Part shown: piece after piece, positions 7,119 through 13,704 of the stretch
Layout: each line of letters starts with the position of its first letter
Position numbering within the stretch: the first letter of the stretch is position 1
Assembly (NCBI GenBank): GCA_003452655.1
Contig: DMNR01000311.1
Location: forward strand, 542-14,245
DNA: 13,704 nucleotides
Source: Actinomycetota bacterium
Lineage (GTDB): Bacteria; Actinomycetota; Actinomycetes; S36-B12; UBA10799
Direction of reading: 5' to 3'
Notes under the pieces: model-generated
What the model was told of the DNA's origin: nothing
The model's database searches: none
The model's input: only the letters and a program-made list of their open reading frames with translations
Translations under genes and position numbers: made by a program

Positions 7119-8603
7119 CTACTTGGCCACCACTTCCAGCCGCCGCAAAGATCGTTCCCGGCCGAGCAATTCCATCGATTCGAACAGCGGCGGAGAGACT
7201 CGGCGCCCGGTAATCGCAACGCGAACCGGACCGAATGCCAGGCGCGGCTTGAGCCCCAGTCCGTCAATCAACGCGCGGCGAAGTGCGAACTCAATGTCCT
7301 CGGTCGTCCAGCCTTCCAGCGTCTCCAGCGAGCTGCGCGCCGCCGCGAGGGTGGCAGTCCCCTGTTCGTCGAGCAGCTTCGCGGCATCGTCGGGATCAAG
7401 CTCGAACGGCTTGCAGCCTGGCTCATCGGCAAACAGGAAGCCGACCATTCCGGCTGCCTGCCCGAGAGTCTCCATCCGCTCGCTGATGAGTGGGACTGCC
7501 GCGCGAAGGACGCCAAGTTGATCGTCCGTTGGCGGAAGCGGGAGGACCTGTGCATCTATCAGGTAAGGAACCAGTCGCGCGGTTAGGTCGTCGGGGTCAA
7601 GCGCCCGGATCCAGTCTCCGTTGATCGACGTGCACTTCTTGATGTCGAAGCGCGCCGGGTTCGCGTTGACGCTGGAAATTTCGAACGCCTCTGCCATCTG
7701 TGCCAACGAGAAGAACTCGACGTCGTTGCCCGGCGACCAGCCGAGCAGCGCGAGATAGTTCGCCAAACCCTGCGGCAGGAATCCAGCCTTCTCGTAGTGG
7801 GAGAAGCTTGCCTCTGGGTCACGCTTGGACAGCTTCTTGTTTCCCTCACCCATGACGTAAGGCAAGTGGCCGAACTTCGGCATCTGACCGGTCCCGATTC
7901 CGAGGCGAGCAAGAGCGCCGTGCAACGCCAACTGGCGGGGGGTGCTCGACAGCAAGTCCTCACCGCGCAACACGTGGGTGATGCCCATCAGCGCGTCATC
8001 CGTGGGGTTCACGAGGGTGTAGAGCGGATCGCCGTTGGCGCGCACCAGGACGAAGTCCGGCACATGCTCGGAACCGAAAGTGACCTCACCACGCACCAGG
8101 TCATCCCAGGTCCAGTCCTGATCGGGCATTCGGAATCGGGTCACGCTGGTACGACCCTCGGCCCGGTACTCCTCGACCTGTTCTGGAGTCAGCTCGCGGC
8201 AATGGCCGTCGTAGCCGGAGTTGCGGCCTTCCTTGCGGGCGATCTCGCGCCGTTCGGCCAGTTCCTCGGTCGTGCAGAAGCAGGGATAGGTGTAGCCGGC
8301 CTCAGCGAGCTTCGAAATCACGTCGCGGTAGATGAGGCCGCGCTCGGATTGGCGATAAGGGCCGTGGTCGCCACCGACCTCGGGGCCCTCGTCCCAGTCA
8401 AGTCCCAGCCAGCGCAGCGAGTGCAGCAGGGCGGTGTAGGACTCCTCCGAGTCACGCGCGGCATCGGTGTCCTCAATGCGGAAGACGAACGTGCCGCCCG
8501 TGTGGCGGGCGTAGGCCCAGTTGAACAGCGCAGTGCGGAGCATTCCGACGTGCGGATCACCCGTTGGCGACGGGCAAAACCGAACTCGTACTGCGTCTGT
8601 CAT
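7119..8603 (-). CDS. gltX: Glutamate--tRNA ligase
   Basis: This class I synthetase activates glutamate with ATP and loads it on tRNA-Glu. In most Actinobacteria, which lack a glutaminyl-tRNA synthetase, it also misloads tRNA-Gln, and GatCAB then amidates the product. The 494 residues match the usual length. The Rossmann-fold start [13 protein letters not shown] contains the HIGH-type motif (residues 18-20), and KLSKR at 257-261 is the KMSKS-type loop. FRIEDTD and the CFC...GHC region (108-135, a possible remnant zinc site) are also present. The ATG at 8603 has GAGGAG six bases upstream. The gene is 66 bp after cimA with no clear terminator between them, so part of its transcription may come from the cimA promoter and its attenuator. 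tRNA-Gln and tRNA-Glu follow on the same strand. Confidence 0.97.
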   Translation of the reverse strand: MTDAVRVRFCPSPTGDPHVGMLRTALFNWAYARHTGGTFVFRIEDTDAARDSEESYTALLHSLRWLGLDWDEGPEVGGDHGPYRQSERGLIYRDVISKLAEAGYTYPCFCTTEELAERREIARKEGRNSGYDGHCRELTPEQVEEYRAEGRTSVTRFRMPDQDWTWDDLVRGEVTFGSEHVPDFVLVRANGDPLYTLVNPTDDALMGITHVLRGEDLLSSTPRQLALHGALARLGIGTGQMPKFGHLPYVMGEGNKKLSKRDPEASFSHYEKAGFLPQGLANYLALLGWSPGNDVEFFSLAQMAEAFEISSVNANPARFDIKKCTSINGDWIRALDPDDLTARLVPYLIDAQVLPLPPTDDQLGVLRAAVPLISERMETLGQAAGMVGFLFADEPGCKPFELDPDDAAKLLDEQGTATLAAARSSLETLEGWTTEDIEFALRRALIDGLGLKPRLAFGPVRVAITGRRVSPPLFESMELLGRERSLRRLEVVAK

Positions 8604-8669
8604 GGCTCACTCCTCTTCCACCTCGTATTGGGTGGAGTTCCAGTCGCTACAGGGCTGCTAACCGCCACG

Positions 8670-10277
8670 TTACTGAGGGGTGGGGCCGCTCATGCCGAGC
8701 AGCCCATACGCCACGGCGTCCTCGAGTGCCATCCACGAGGCGGCGATGACGTTCTCGTGCACACCAACGGTCGTCCAGTCGGCTTTGCCATCGGTCGTGT
8801 CGACGAGAACTCGGGTCACTGCCCCGGTCCCCTTGACACCTTCGACGATCCGAACCTTGTAGTCGGTCAGCTCGAACTTCTCGAGTTCGGGGAAAGCAGT
8901 TGCCAGGGCTGAGCGCAGCGCGTTGTCCAGCGCGTTGACTGGGCCATTGCCCTCGCCAACAGCGACAGTGCGATCCGATCCGACCTGCACCTTGACCGTC
9001 GCCTCGCTGCGCACGATTCCGTCGGCCGCCTGCTCAACGATCACCCGCCAGGACTCGACCGTAAAGTCGCGCACCTTTGCGCGCGCGCGGGCGTCACGGA
9101 CCAGCAGTTCGAACGAAGCATCAGCGGCCTCAAACGTCCAACCGTTGGCCTCGCGGTCCTTCACCTGCTTGACGACCTCGGTGAGAACTTCAGGCTCCGC
9201 ACCGAGGTCGAAACCAAGCTCGCGGCCCTTCAACTCAACGGACGCCCGACCAGCCATCTCGGTCACCAGAACGCGCATGTCTCCGCCGACCAGCGACGGA
9301 TCGATGTGGTTGTAGAGCTCCGGATCTACCTTCAACGCGCTCGCGTGCAGTCCCGCTTTGTGGCTGAACGCCGAAGAGCCGACGTACGCGCGGTGGGTGT
9401 CCGGCGTGAGGTTCGCCAGGTCAGCGATCGCATGAGAGACGCGCACCATGTCCTTGAGTGATTCGTCCGGCAACACCTGCCGACCCATCTTCAACTGCAG
9501 GTTCCCGATCACCGAGAACAGGTCCGCGTTGCCGGTGCGTTCGCCATATCCGTTCGCAGTGCACTGCACGTGCATCGCCCCTGCCTCGACAGCGGCCAAC
9601 GTGTTCGCAACGGCGCAGGCAGTGTCGTCCTGGCAGTGGATCCCGAGCTGCAGCGAAGTCCGAGAACCAACTCCGGTCACAACCCGGTGGATTCCACTCG
9701 GGAGCATTCCGCCATTCGTGTCGCAGAGGACTCCGACCTCAGCACCAGCGTCGGCGGCAACCTCCAGCAGGGTCACGCCATATTCCGGATCGCGCTTGTA
9801 GCCATCGAAGAAGTGCTCGCAGTCAACGAACACTCGTCGGCCGTTGGCAACCAGATAGCTCACGGTGTCGCGCACCATCGCGAGGTTTTCGTCGAGCGTC
9901 GTATGCAGTGCGTCTCGAACGTGGCGCACGTCGCTCTTGGCAACGATCGTGACAACAGGAGTCTGCGCGGCCAACAGCGCGGCGACCTGCTTGTCGTCCT
10001 CGACGTTGACGCCTGCCTTACGCGTCGCGCCGAACGCAACCAAAAGCGCATGCTTGAGCTCAATCTCGTCACGAGCGCGAGCGAAGAACTCCGTGTCCTT
10101 CGGCATCGCGCCCGGCCAGCCGCCTTCGATGAAGCCGACTCCGAGGGAATCAAGCAGGCGTGTCACTGCGAGCTTGTCGGACACCGAGTACGAGATGCCT
10201 TCTCGCTGGGCGCCGTCTCGCAGGGTCGTGTCGTAGAGGTGGAATTCGTCGAGTGCTGGTGTCTGGGGTTCGGACAT
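8670..10277 (-). CDS. cimA: (R)-citramalate synthase
   Basis: It condenses pyruvate with acetyl-CoA to (R)-citramalate, the first step of the threonine-independent route to isoleucine. The 535 residues have the HMGL-like TIM barrel (about 10-275) and a C-terminal LeuA-type allosteric dimerisation domain (about 390-525). YDTTLRDGAQ (residues 15-24), IEGGWPGAMPKD (50-61), CEHFFDGYKRDPEY (153-166) and VLCDTNGG fit CimA better than 2-isopropylmalate synthase. The segment that is usually HxH-N-D, which supplies a metal ligand, reads H214-C-Q216-D-D. Asp21 and the NGYGERTGNADL segment are normal. The ATG at 10277 has AGGAG nine bases upstream. The gene is preceded by a leader peptide and terminator controlling its expression (10321-10431). 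Homocitrate or isopropylmalate synthase is the alternative, which I think unlikely. Confidence 0.9.
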   Translation of the reverse strand: MSEPQTPALDEFHLYDTTLRDGAQREGISYSVSDKLAVTRLLDSLGVGFIEGGWPGAMPKDTEFFARARDEIELKHALLVAFGATRKAGVNVEDDKQVAALLAAQTPVVTIVAKSDVRHVRDALHTTLDENLAMVRDTVSYLVANGRRVFVDCEHFFDGYKRDPEYGVTLLEVAADAGAEVGVLCDTNGGMLPSGIHRVVTGVGSRTSLQLGIHCQDDTACAVANTLAAVEAGAMHVQCTANGYGERTGNADLFSVIGNLQLKMGRQVLPDESLKDMVRVSHAIADLANLTPDTHRAYVGSSAFSHKAGLHASALKVDPELYNHIDPSLVGGDMRVLVTEMAGRASVELKGRELGFDLGAEPEVLTEVVKQVKDREANGWTFEAADASFELLVRDARARAKVRDFTVESWRVIVEQAADGIVRSEATVKVQVGSDRTVAVGEGNGPVNALDNALRSALATAFPELEKFELTDYKVRIVEGVKGTGAVTRVLVDTTDGKADWTTVGVHENVIAASWMALEDAVAYGLLGMSGPTPQ

Positions 10278-10320
10278 GATCTGTGTCTCCTACGGAAGTC
10301 TTGTGGGTCTGGTTGGCCCG

Positions 10321-10356
10321 GCAAACAAAACGCCCCCGGGCACAGGGCAGGGGGCG
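10321..10356 (-). terminator. Intrinsic terminator of the cimA attenuator
   Basis: Read on the minus strand, CGCCCCC (10350-10356) pairs with GGGGGCG (10331-10337) across a 12-base loop, and TTTTGTTT (10323-10330) follows at once. It lies inside the 5' leader of cimA, about 45 bases before the start codon, not after a gene. This position is expected for an attenuator, not for an operon end. It is the only terminator in the window with a real U-tract. Confidence 0.9.
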
Positions 10357-10402
10357 AGCGCACCGGGAGCTTGGGTTCTTCAACCACGAAGCTGCGGTGC
10401 GC
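10332..10402 (-). promoter_or_regulatory. Isoleucine-responsive attenuator with alternative pairings
   Basis: Two exclusive folds are visible. In the first, the arm at 10395-10402 (GCGCACCG), which begins in the leader stop codon, pairs perfectly with CGGTGCGC at 10358-10365. AGCTT/AAGCT (10389-10393 with 10368-10372) and GGTT/AACC add inner pairs, so the terminator downstream forms. In the second, a ribosome stalled on the isoleucine codons covers 10395-10402. This frees GCTCCCGG (10363-10370) to pair over 8 bp with CCGGGGGC (10332-10339), the terminator's own 3' arm. The terminator then cannot form and cimA is read. The pairings are seen; the stalling mechanism is inferred from known amino-acid attenuators. 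Confidence 0.85.
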
Positions 10403-10431
10403 TAGATAATGATTTGAGCGACCAGAGTCAC
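10402..10431 (-). CDS. cimA leader peptide (MTLVAQIII)
   Basis: A nine-codon frame, GTG ACT CTG GTC GCT CAA ATC ATT ATC TAG, encodes one Leu, one Val and three consecutive Ile codons just before the stop. Five of the nine residues are branched-chain. It lies upstream of the attenuator folds, and its stop codon overlaps the first base of the first stem, which is the geometry needed for a stalled ribosome to block that stem. The GTG has no Shine-Dalgarno sequence, but a -10-like GACACT ends six bases upstream, so translation may be leaderless. An in-frame TTG at 10467 would extend it to 21 residues but is poorly placed relative to the GGGGG before it. The three Ile codons fit control of an isoleucine-pathway enzyme. 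Confidence 0.85.
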   Translation of the reverse strand: MTLVAQIII

Positions 10432-10437
10432 GCGTTC

Positions 10438-10467
10438 AGTGTCGCACAGCGTCTGCCAGGTGCGCAA
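10438..10467 (-). promoter_or_regulatory. Candidate promoter for the leader peptide and cimA
   Basis: On the minus strand TTGCGC (10462-10467) and GACACT (10438-10443) are 18 bases apart. The end of the -10 is six bases before the leader GTG at 10431, so transcription would begin at or next to the start codon. Both hexamers are only partial matches. The support is mainly their position. Confidence 0.4.
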
Positions 10468-10478
10468 ACCCCCTTCTT

Positions 10479-10519
10479 GTTGCCCTTTTCAGCCTCAAAA
10501 CGACCGAAATATGGGCAAC
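10479..10519. repeat. Inverted repeat between ilvE and the cimA promoter
   Basis: GTTGCCC (10479-10485) and GGGCAAC (10513-10519) are perfect 7-bp complements. Inner TTTCAG and CCGAAA can add six more pairs with one G-U. It lies about 70 bases after the ilvE stop and just upstream of the candidate cimA promoter. It could be the ilvE terminator, although no U-tract follows, or a regulator site. Confidence 0.45.
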
Positions 10520-10591
10520 ACAGTGGGGATCTGCGAAACGTGAGGGACAGTGCAGGCGACGGCGGGAAGGCGGGCGAGGTGCGGACTCGCG

Positions 10592-11686
10592 CTAGCCGAC
10601 GGGGCGGACCCAGCCGTGCTGGTCGGCAATGACGCCGGTCTGCAGGCCGAGTAGGTGTTCGCGAAGCTGCATCGTGATCGGCCCGGGTTCTCCCCCACCA
10701 ATCGTCCAGTGACCCTGGCGACCTTTGACGGTCCCCACGGGTGTGATGACTGCGGCGGTGCCACACGCGAAGACCTCGCTGAGCTCGCCGGATTCCGACG
10801 CCTTGCGCCAGTCATCGACGTTGATACTGCCTTCTTCCACGCAATAGCCAAGGTCTGCGGCCAACTGCAGCAGCGAATCCCTGGTCACGCCGGGAAGTAG
10901 TGAGCCCGACAACGACGGCGTCATCAGACGAGCATCCGCTCCGGAACCGAAGACAAAGAACAGGTTCATCCCGCCCATCTCCTCGACCCACCGATGCTCG
11001 TTTGCGTCCAGCCACACAACCTGGTCGCAGCCGTGGTCGATTGCCTCGGCCTGAGCGACCAGCGAGGCCGCGTAGTTGCCCGCACACTTTGCCTCACCCG
11101 TTCCGCCCGGCGCTGCGCGAACGTAGTCCTCACACAACCACACGCTCACCGGCTTCACGCCCTGCGGAAAGTAGGGACCCGCAGGTGACGCGATCAACAG
11201 GTAGCGGTACTCAGAAGCCGGACGAACACCAAGCCCGACTTCGGTGCTGAACATGAATGGCCGCAGGTACAGCGATCGGTCTTCACCTGATGGAACCCAG
11301 GCGCCGTCGAGCGCGAGCAGCGCATCGATCGAACCCAGGAACAGCTCATCGGGAAGCTCGGCCATCGCCAAACGTCGTGCCGATGACCGGAACCGCTCGG
11401 CATTGCGCTCAGGCCGGAACGTCGCGAGCGTGCCGTCCTCGTGACGGTAAACCTTGAGGCCTTCGAAGATTGCCTGACCGTAGTGAACGAAGTTCGTCGC
11501 CGGATCGATCGCAATAGGGGCGTACGGCTCCACCTTTGCGTCGTGCCAGCCAAGATCAGCAGTCCACTTAACGCTTGCCATGTGGTCGGTGAAGTAACGG
11601 CCGAACCCGGGCTCAGCCAAGATCGCGTTGCGCACGTCGTCAGACATGGGTCGATTGCTGTGCTCAACTTCGAATAACTCGGACAC
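10592..11686 (-). CDS. ilvE: Branched-chain amino acid aminotransferase
   Basis: This PLP fold-type IV aminotransferase catalyses the last step of isoleucine, leucine and valine synthesis, passing the amino group of glutamate to the 2-oxo acid. The 364 residues are the usual length of the type II, eukaryote/actinobacteria-like BCATs. Visible signatures are [16 protein letters not shown] (67-81), RLYLRPF-like [10 protein letters not shown] (137-146), Lys200 in [15 protein letters not shown] as the PLP-binding lysine, and [13 protein letters not shown]. The start is a GTG at 11686 with AAGGAG five bases upstream. It begins 37 bases after the leuB stop and is very probably cotranscribed with leuB. 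The cimA leader region follows, so cimA can be controlled separately. Confidence 0.95.
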   Translation of the reverse strand: MSELFEVEHSNRPMSDDVRNAILAEPGFGRYFTDHMASVKWTADLGWHDAKVEPYAPIAIDPATNFVHYGQAIFEGLKVYRHEDGTLATFRPERNAERFRSSARRLAMAELPDELFLGSIDALLALDGAWVPSGEDRSLYLRPFMFSTEVGLGVRPASEYRYLLIASPAGPYFPQGVKPVSVWLCEDYVRAAPGGTGEAKCAGNYAASLVAQAEAIDHGCDQVVWLDANEHRWVEEMGGMNLFFVFGSGADARLMTPSLSGSLLPGVTRDSLLQLAADLGYCVEEGSINVDDWRKASESGELSEVFACGTAAVITPVGTVKGRQGHWTIGGGEPGPITMQLREHLLGLQTGVIADQHGWVRPVG

Positions 11687-11723
11687 GTCTGCTCCTTGGT
11701 CTGCGACTACGAGGGTATGGGAA

Positions 11724-12776
11724 TTAGCTGCCCGATACCGCTGCAGTTAATGCATCGCCGATCTGTGACGTTGATCGTGGTTCGCTGTCTCGGGCGGCAA
11801 GGTCAGCCGCAACCGCAGCTTCAATCCTCTGAGCCGCGTCAGTCAAACCAAGGTTGTCCAGCAACATCGCGGCTGACATCACGGCGGCGGTCGGATCAGC
11901 CTTGCCCTGCCCAGCGATGTCAGGAGCCGAACCGTGGACCGGCTCGAACATGCTGGGAGCCGTGCCGTCGATGTTGACGTTGCCCGATGCCGCCAGCCCA
12001 ATTCCGCCAGCGATCGCGGCTCCGATGTCAGTGAGGATGTCGCCGAACATGTTGTCGGTGACAATGACATCAAATCGCCCTGGATCAGTCACGAAGAAGA
12101 TCGTCGCCGCATCGATATGGCAGTAGTCCACCGTGACCTCAGGGAACTCTTCGGCAACGTGGTTCACCACGCGCTGGTAGAGGTTTCCGGCATGGACCAA
12201 GACGTTGGTCTTGTGGACCAGCGTGAGCTTCTTGCGCGGACGAGCCTGCGCGCGAGCGAATGCGTTGCGCACCAGGCGCTCAACGCCGTGCCAAGTATTG
12301 ATGCTCTCCTCTGTGGCGACCTCGTTGACAGTGTCCTTGCGCAGGAAGCCCCCGGCGCCGCAGTACAGCCCCTCGGTTCCCTCCCGGCAGACAACCATGT
12401 CGATCGACTCAGGCGTGCCCGCAGCGATCGGCGACTCGACGCCGACAGGCAACTTCACCGGACGTAGGTTCAGCGCGTGATCGAGTTCGAAGCGCATCTT
12501 CAGCAGCAGTCCGCGTTCAAGAACTCCAGGCGGCACACTCGGGTCGCCGATTGCGCCGAGAAGGATGGCGTCGTGGCCACGGATCTCGTCGAGGACAGAA
12601 TCCGGCAACGCCTCGCCAGTACGTGCATATGCACGTGCACCTAGGTCGTATTCGGTCTGCTCGAACGTCACGTCCTCGCCTGCAACGGCTGCGTTGAGAA
12701 CCTTGAGGGCTTCGGCGGTCACCTCGATACCGATGCCGTCGCCAGGAATCACTGCCAATTTGTACGTCTGGGCCAT
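11724..12776 (-). CDS. leuB: 3-isopropylmalate dehydrogenase
   Basis: It oxidises and decarboxylates 3-isopropylmalate to 2-oxoisocaproate with NAD in leucine synthesis. In the citramalate route it also converts beta-methylmalate to 2-oxobutyrate, which fits the nearby cimA. The 350 residues are of normal length. Visible motifs are [11 protein letters not shown] (9-19), the substrate arginines in [14 protein letters not shown] (93-106), Lys189 in VHKTNVL, Asp222, and the metal-binding [12 protein letters not shown] (241-252). [16 protein letters not shown] (282-297) is the NAD-binding segment. The ATG at 12776 lacks a ribosome site, but TAACCT (12785-12790) lies eight bases upstream, so the mRNA may be leaderless. 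It precedes ilvE by 37 bases. Confidence 0.96.
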   Translation of the reverse strand: MAQTYKLAVIPGDGIGIEVTAEALKVLNAAVAGEDVTFEQTEYDLGARAYARTGEALPDSVLDEIRGHDAILLGAIGDPSVPPGVLERGLLLKMRFELDHALNLRPVKLPVGVESPIAAGTPESIDMVVCREGTEGLYCGAGGFLRKDTVNEVATEESINTWHGVERLVRNAFARAQARPRKKLTLVHKTNVLVHAGNLYQRVVNHVAEEFPEVTVDYCHIDAATIFFVTDPGRFDVIVTDNMFGDILTDIGAAIAGGIGLAASGNVNIDGTAPSMFEPVHGSAPDIAGQGKADPTAAVMSAAMLLDNLGLTDAAQRIEAAVAADLAARDSEPRSTSQIGDALTAAVSGS

Positions 12777-12784
12777 GGGCGTAG

Positions 12785-12790
12785 AGGTTA
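12785..12790 (-). promoter_or_regulatory. Candidate -10 element of leuB
   Basis: TAACCT on the minus strand fits the actinobacterial TANNNT -10 and ends eight bases before the leuB ATG, which has no Shine-Dalgarno sequence. This is the arrangement of leaderless genes. No convincing -35 is seen 16-19 bases upstream. Confidence 0.35.
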
Positions 12791-12845
12791 CGGGTTGCCA
12801 TGGTCGGCTTGGTGAACCAGTGGTGAATTGCGCCCTGCAGGCCCA

Positions 12846-13704
12846 CTACTCAAGGGCCAGCAACTGCTCGATCTCCTTGGTCTTGAACCCCAACGCCATC
12901 GGCCGACGTGTCCCCGGCAGCACCGCGACGTCGTACAACTCCTTGACGATGCCTTCGATGTTGAGCCAATGCGCCACCGCACCTGTCCTCAGGTCGATGA
13001 TCTGCAGCCCGCATCGACCGGATACCTCAAGCTTCGCCAAACGCTCCTCAAGTTCCAAGCCCCCGAACGTCCCGTCGTGTCGAGGACCAGACATCCCGAC
13101 CACGGCGTAGTCGCCGTGGAACGCCAGCCCGCGAAGAAAGCCTGGGCAGAAAACAATCGGCTCGAAGTTCCCGGAATCAGGGTCGATGAAGCCGAATTCA
13201 CCCGTTCCGGCATTCAGTAGCCAGAGTTTGCCGCCATGCCACCGCGGTGAATGGGGCATCGACAACCCTGCCGAGACGATCTCGTTTGTCGTGATGTCGA
13301 TGACGCAGCCGCCGTCGCGGCGGTGTTCGCGCCAGCCGTCGATGATGTCCGTGCGCGCCAACGAAGTTGCGTATCGCGCCTTACCCTCTCGCGCCGCCAG
13401 CCCATTGAGATGACAGCGGTCCTCGGGAATGATCTTGCTGATGAATGGTGGCTTCCACACGGGCTTCAAACTGCGTGTCTCGCTTAACGTTGCGACACAG
13501 TTGAGCATCGTCGACACGAAGAGCACCCGCCCGTTGTCTTCCACAACGACATCGTGGGCATCGACGTCGCCGGTGGTGTAGCCAACACGTGGCACATACA
13601 TCCGGTCGTATCCGTTGTGAACAGAGCCAGGATCGAGCGCGTTCTCGAAGCGCCACAGTTGGTAGAGCGAACTCATCCAGATCGTCTGCTCGTTGGCCCA
13701 CAGA
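12846..13704 (-). CDS. TIGR03032/DUF4915-like protein (5' end missing)
   Basis: The frame stays open past the first ATG (13676) to the right edge. The codons before it read LWANEQTIW and continue into MSSLYQLWRFENAL, so the N-terminus lies outside the window. The 285 visible residues resemble the TIGR03032 family (about 300-370 residues, function unknown). Features are DAHDVVVEDNGRVLFVST, CHLNGLA, SMPHSPRWHGGKLWLLNAGTGE, FCPGFLRGLAFHGDYAVVGMS and the closing PMALGFKTKEI. Short strands spaced about 40 residues apart, each with a G-LW/LF or VV motif, suggest a beta-propeller. The gene lies 69 bases upstream of leuB on the same strand, and nothing links it to leucine synthesis. Assignment is from remembered family motifs. 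Confidence 0.8.
   Translation of the reverse strand, partial: LWANEQTIWMSSLYQLWRFENALDPGSVHNGYDRMYVPRVGYTTGDVDAHDVVVEDNGRVLFVSTMLNCVATLSETRSLKPVWKPPFISKIIPEDRCHLNGLAAREGKARYATSLARTDIIDGWREHRRDGGCVIDITTNEIVSAGLSMPHSPRWHGGKLWLLNAGTGEFGFIDPDSGNFEPIVFCPGFLRGLAFHGDYAVVGMSGPRHDGTFGGLELEERLAKLEVSGRCGLQIIDLRTGAVAHWLNIEGIVKELYDVAVLPGTRRPMALGFKTKEIEQLLALE

Noticed and set aside
6830..7267. 145-codon minus-strand frame across tRNA-Gln
   Set aside because: It runs through the tRNA and the 3' end of gltX. Only its last 26 codons could be considered, and those weakly.
7797..8912. Plus-strand open frame of 371 codons opposite gltX and cimA
   Set aside because: It crosses two well-supported genes and their spacer on the opposite strand, and its residues mirror their codons.
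9570..10409. Plus-strand open frame of 279 codons opposite cimA and its attenuator
   Set aside because: It runs through conserved cimA codons and the attenuator structure, and has no ribosome site or known motif.
10278..10591. T-box or leucine/isoleucine riboswitch before cimA
   Set aside because: No T-box consensus or specifier loop is seen. A leader peptide with Ile codons explains the terminator fully.
1..13704. CRISPR array, insertion sequence or toxin-antitoxin pair
   Set aside because: No regularly spaced direct repeats, transposase motifs or terminal inverted repeats were seen. Apart from the envelope pair, the gene content is core metabolism and translation.

Overview
The window reads as chromosomal DNA of a high-GC Gram-positive bacterium (Actinomycetota). 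By eye the GC content is about 60%. The evidence is a homodimeric-type pyruvate dehydrogenase E1 (AceE), a leuB-ilvE-cimA-gltX-tRNA gene order of actinobacterial character, tRNA genes without an encoded CCA end, and several starts that look leaderless or use GTG. The genus cannot be fixed from the sequence alone.

Layout. One gene is on the plus strand: the 3' two thirds of aceE (1-2007), cut by the left edge. Everything else is on the minus strand. A perfect 14-bp hairpin at 2061-2104 separates the convergent transcripts. Reading the minus strand from right to left, the order is: a 5'-truncated TIGR03032-type beta-propeller-like protein (12846-13704), leuB (11724-12776), ilvE (10592-11686), a 314-bp leader region, cimA (8670-10277), gltX (7119-8603), tRNA-Gln(CUG), tRNA-Glu(CUC), a secreted alpha/beta-hydrolase lipoprotein (4959-6461), a six-helix membrane protein (4193-4777), and a secreted, C-terminally anchored protein with LxxG heptad repeats (2123-4144).

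How the genes work together. CimA makes citramalate from pyruvate and acetyl-CoA. LeuCD (not in the window) and LeuB convert it to 2-oxobutyrate for isoleucine, and IlvE performs the last transamination. The best regulatory signal is in the 314 bp before cimA. It contains a nine-codon leader peptide (GTG start, sequence MTLVAQIII) whose last three codons before the stop are isoleucine. A hairpin follows whose 5' arm begins in the stop codon, then an intrinsic terminator ending in TTTTGTTT, and an alternative 8-bp pairing can sequester the terminator's 3' arm. This is a complete isoleucine-responsive transcription attenuator. The gltX-tRNA-Gln-tRNA-Glu cluster puts one synthetase beside both tRNAs that it probably charges. 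The two genes at 2123-4777 look like a small envelope operon of unknown function.
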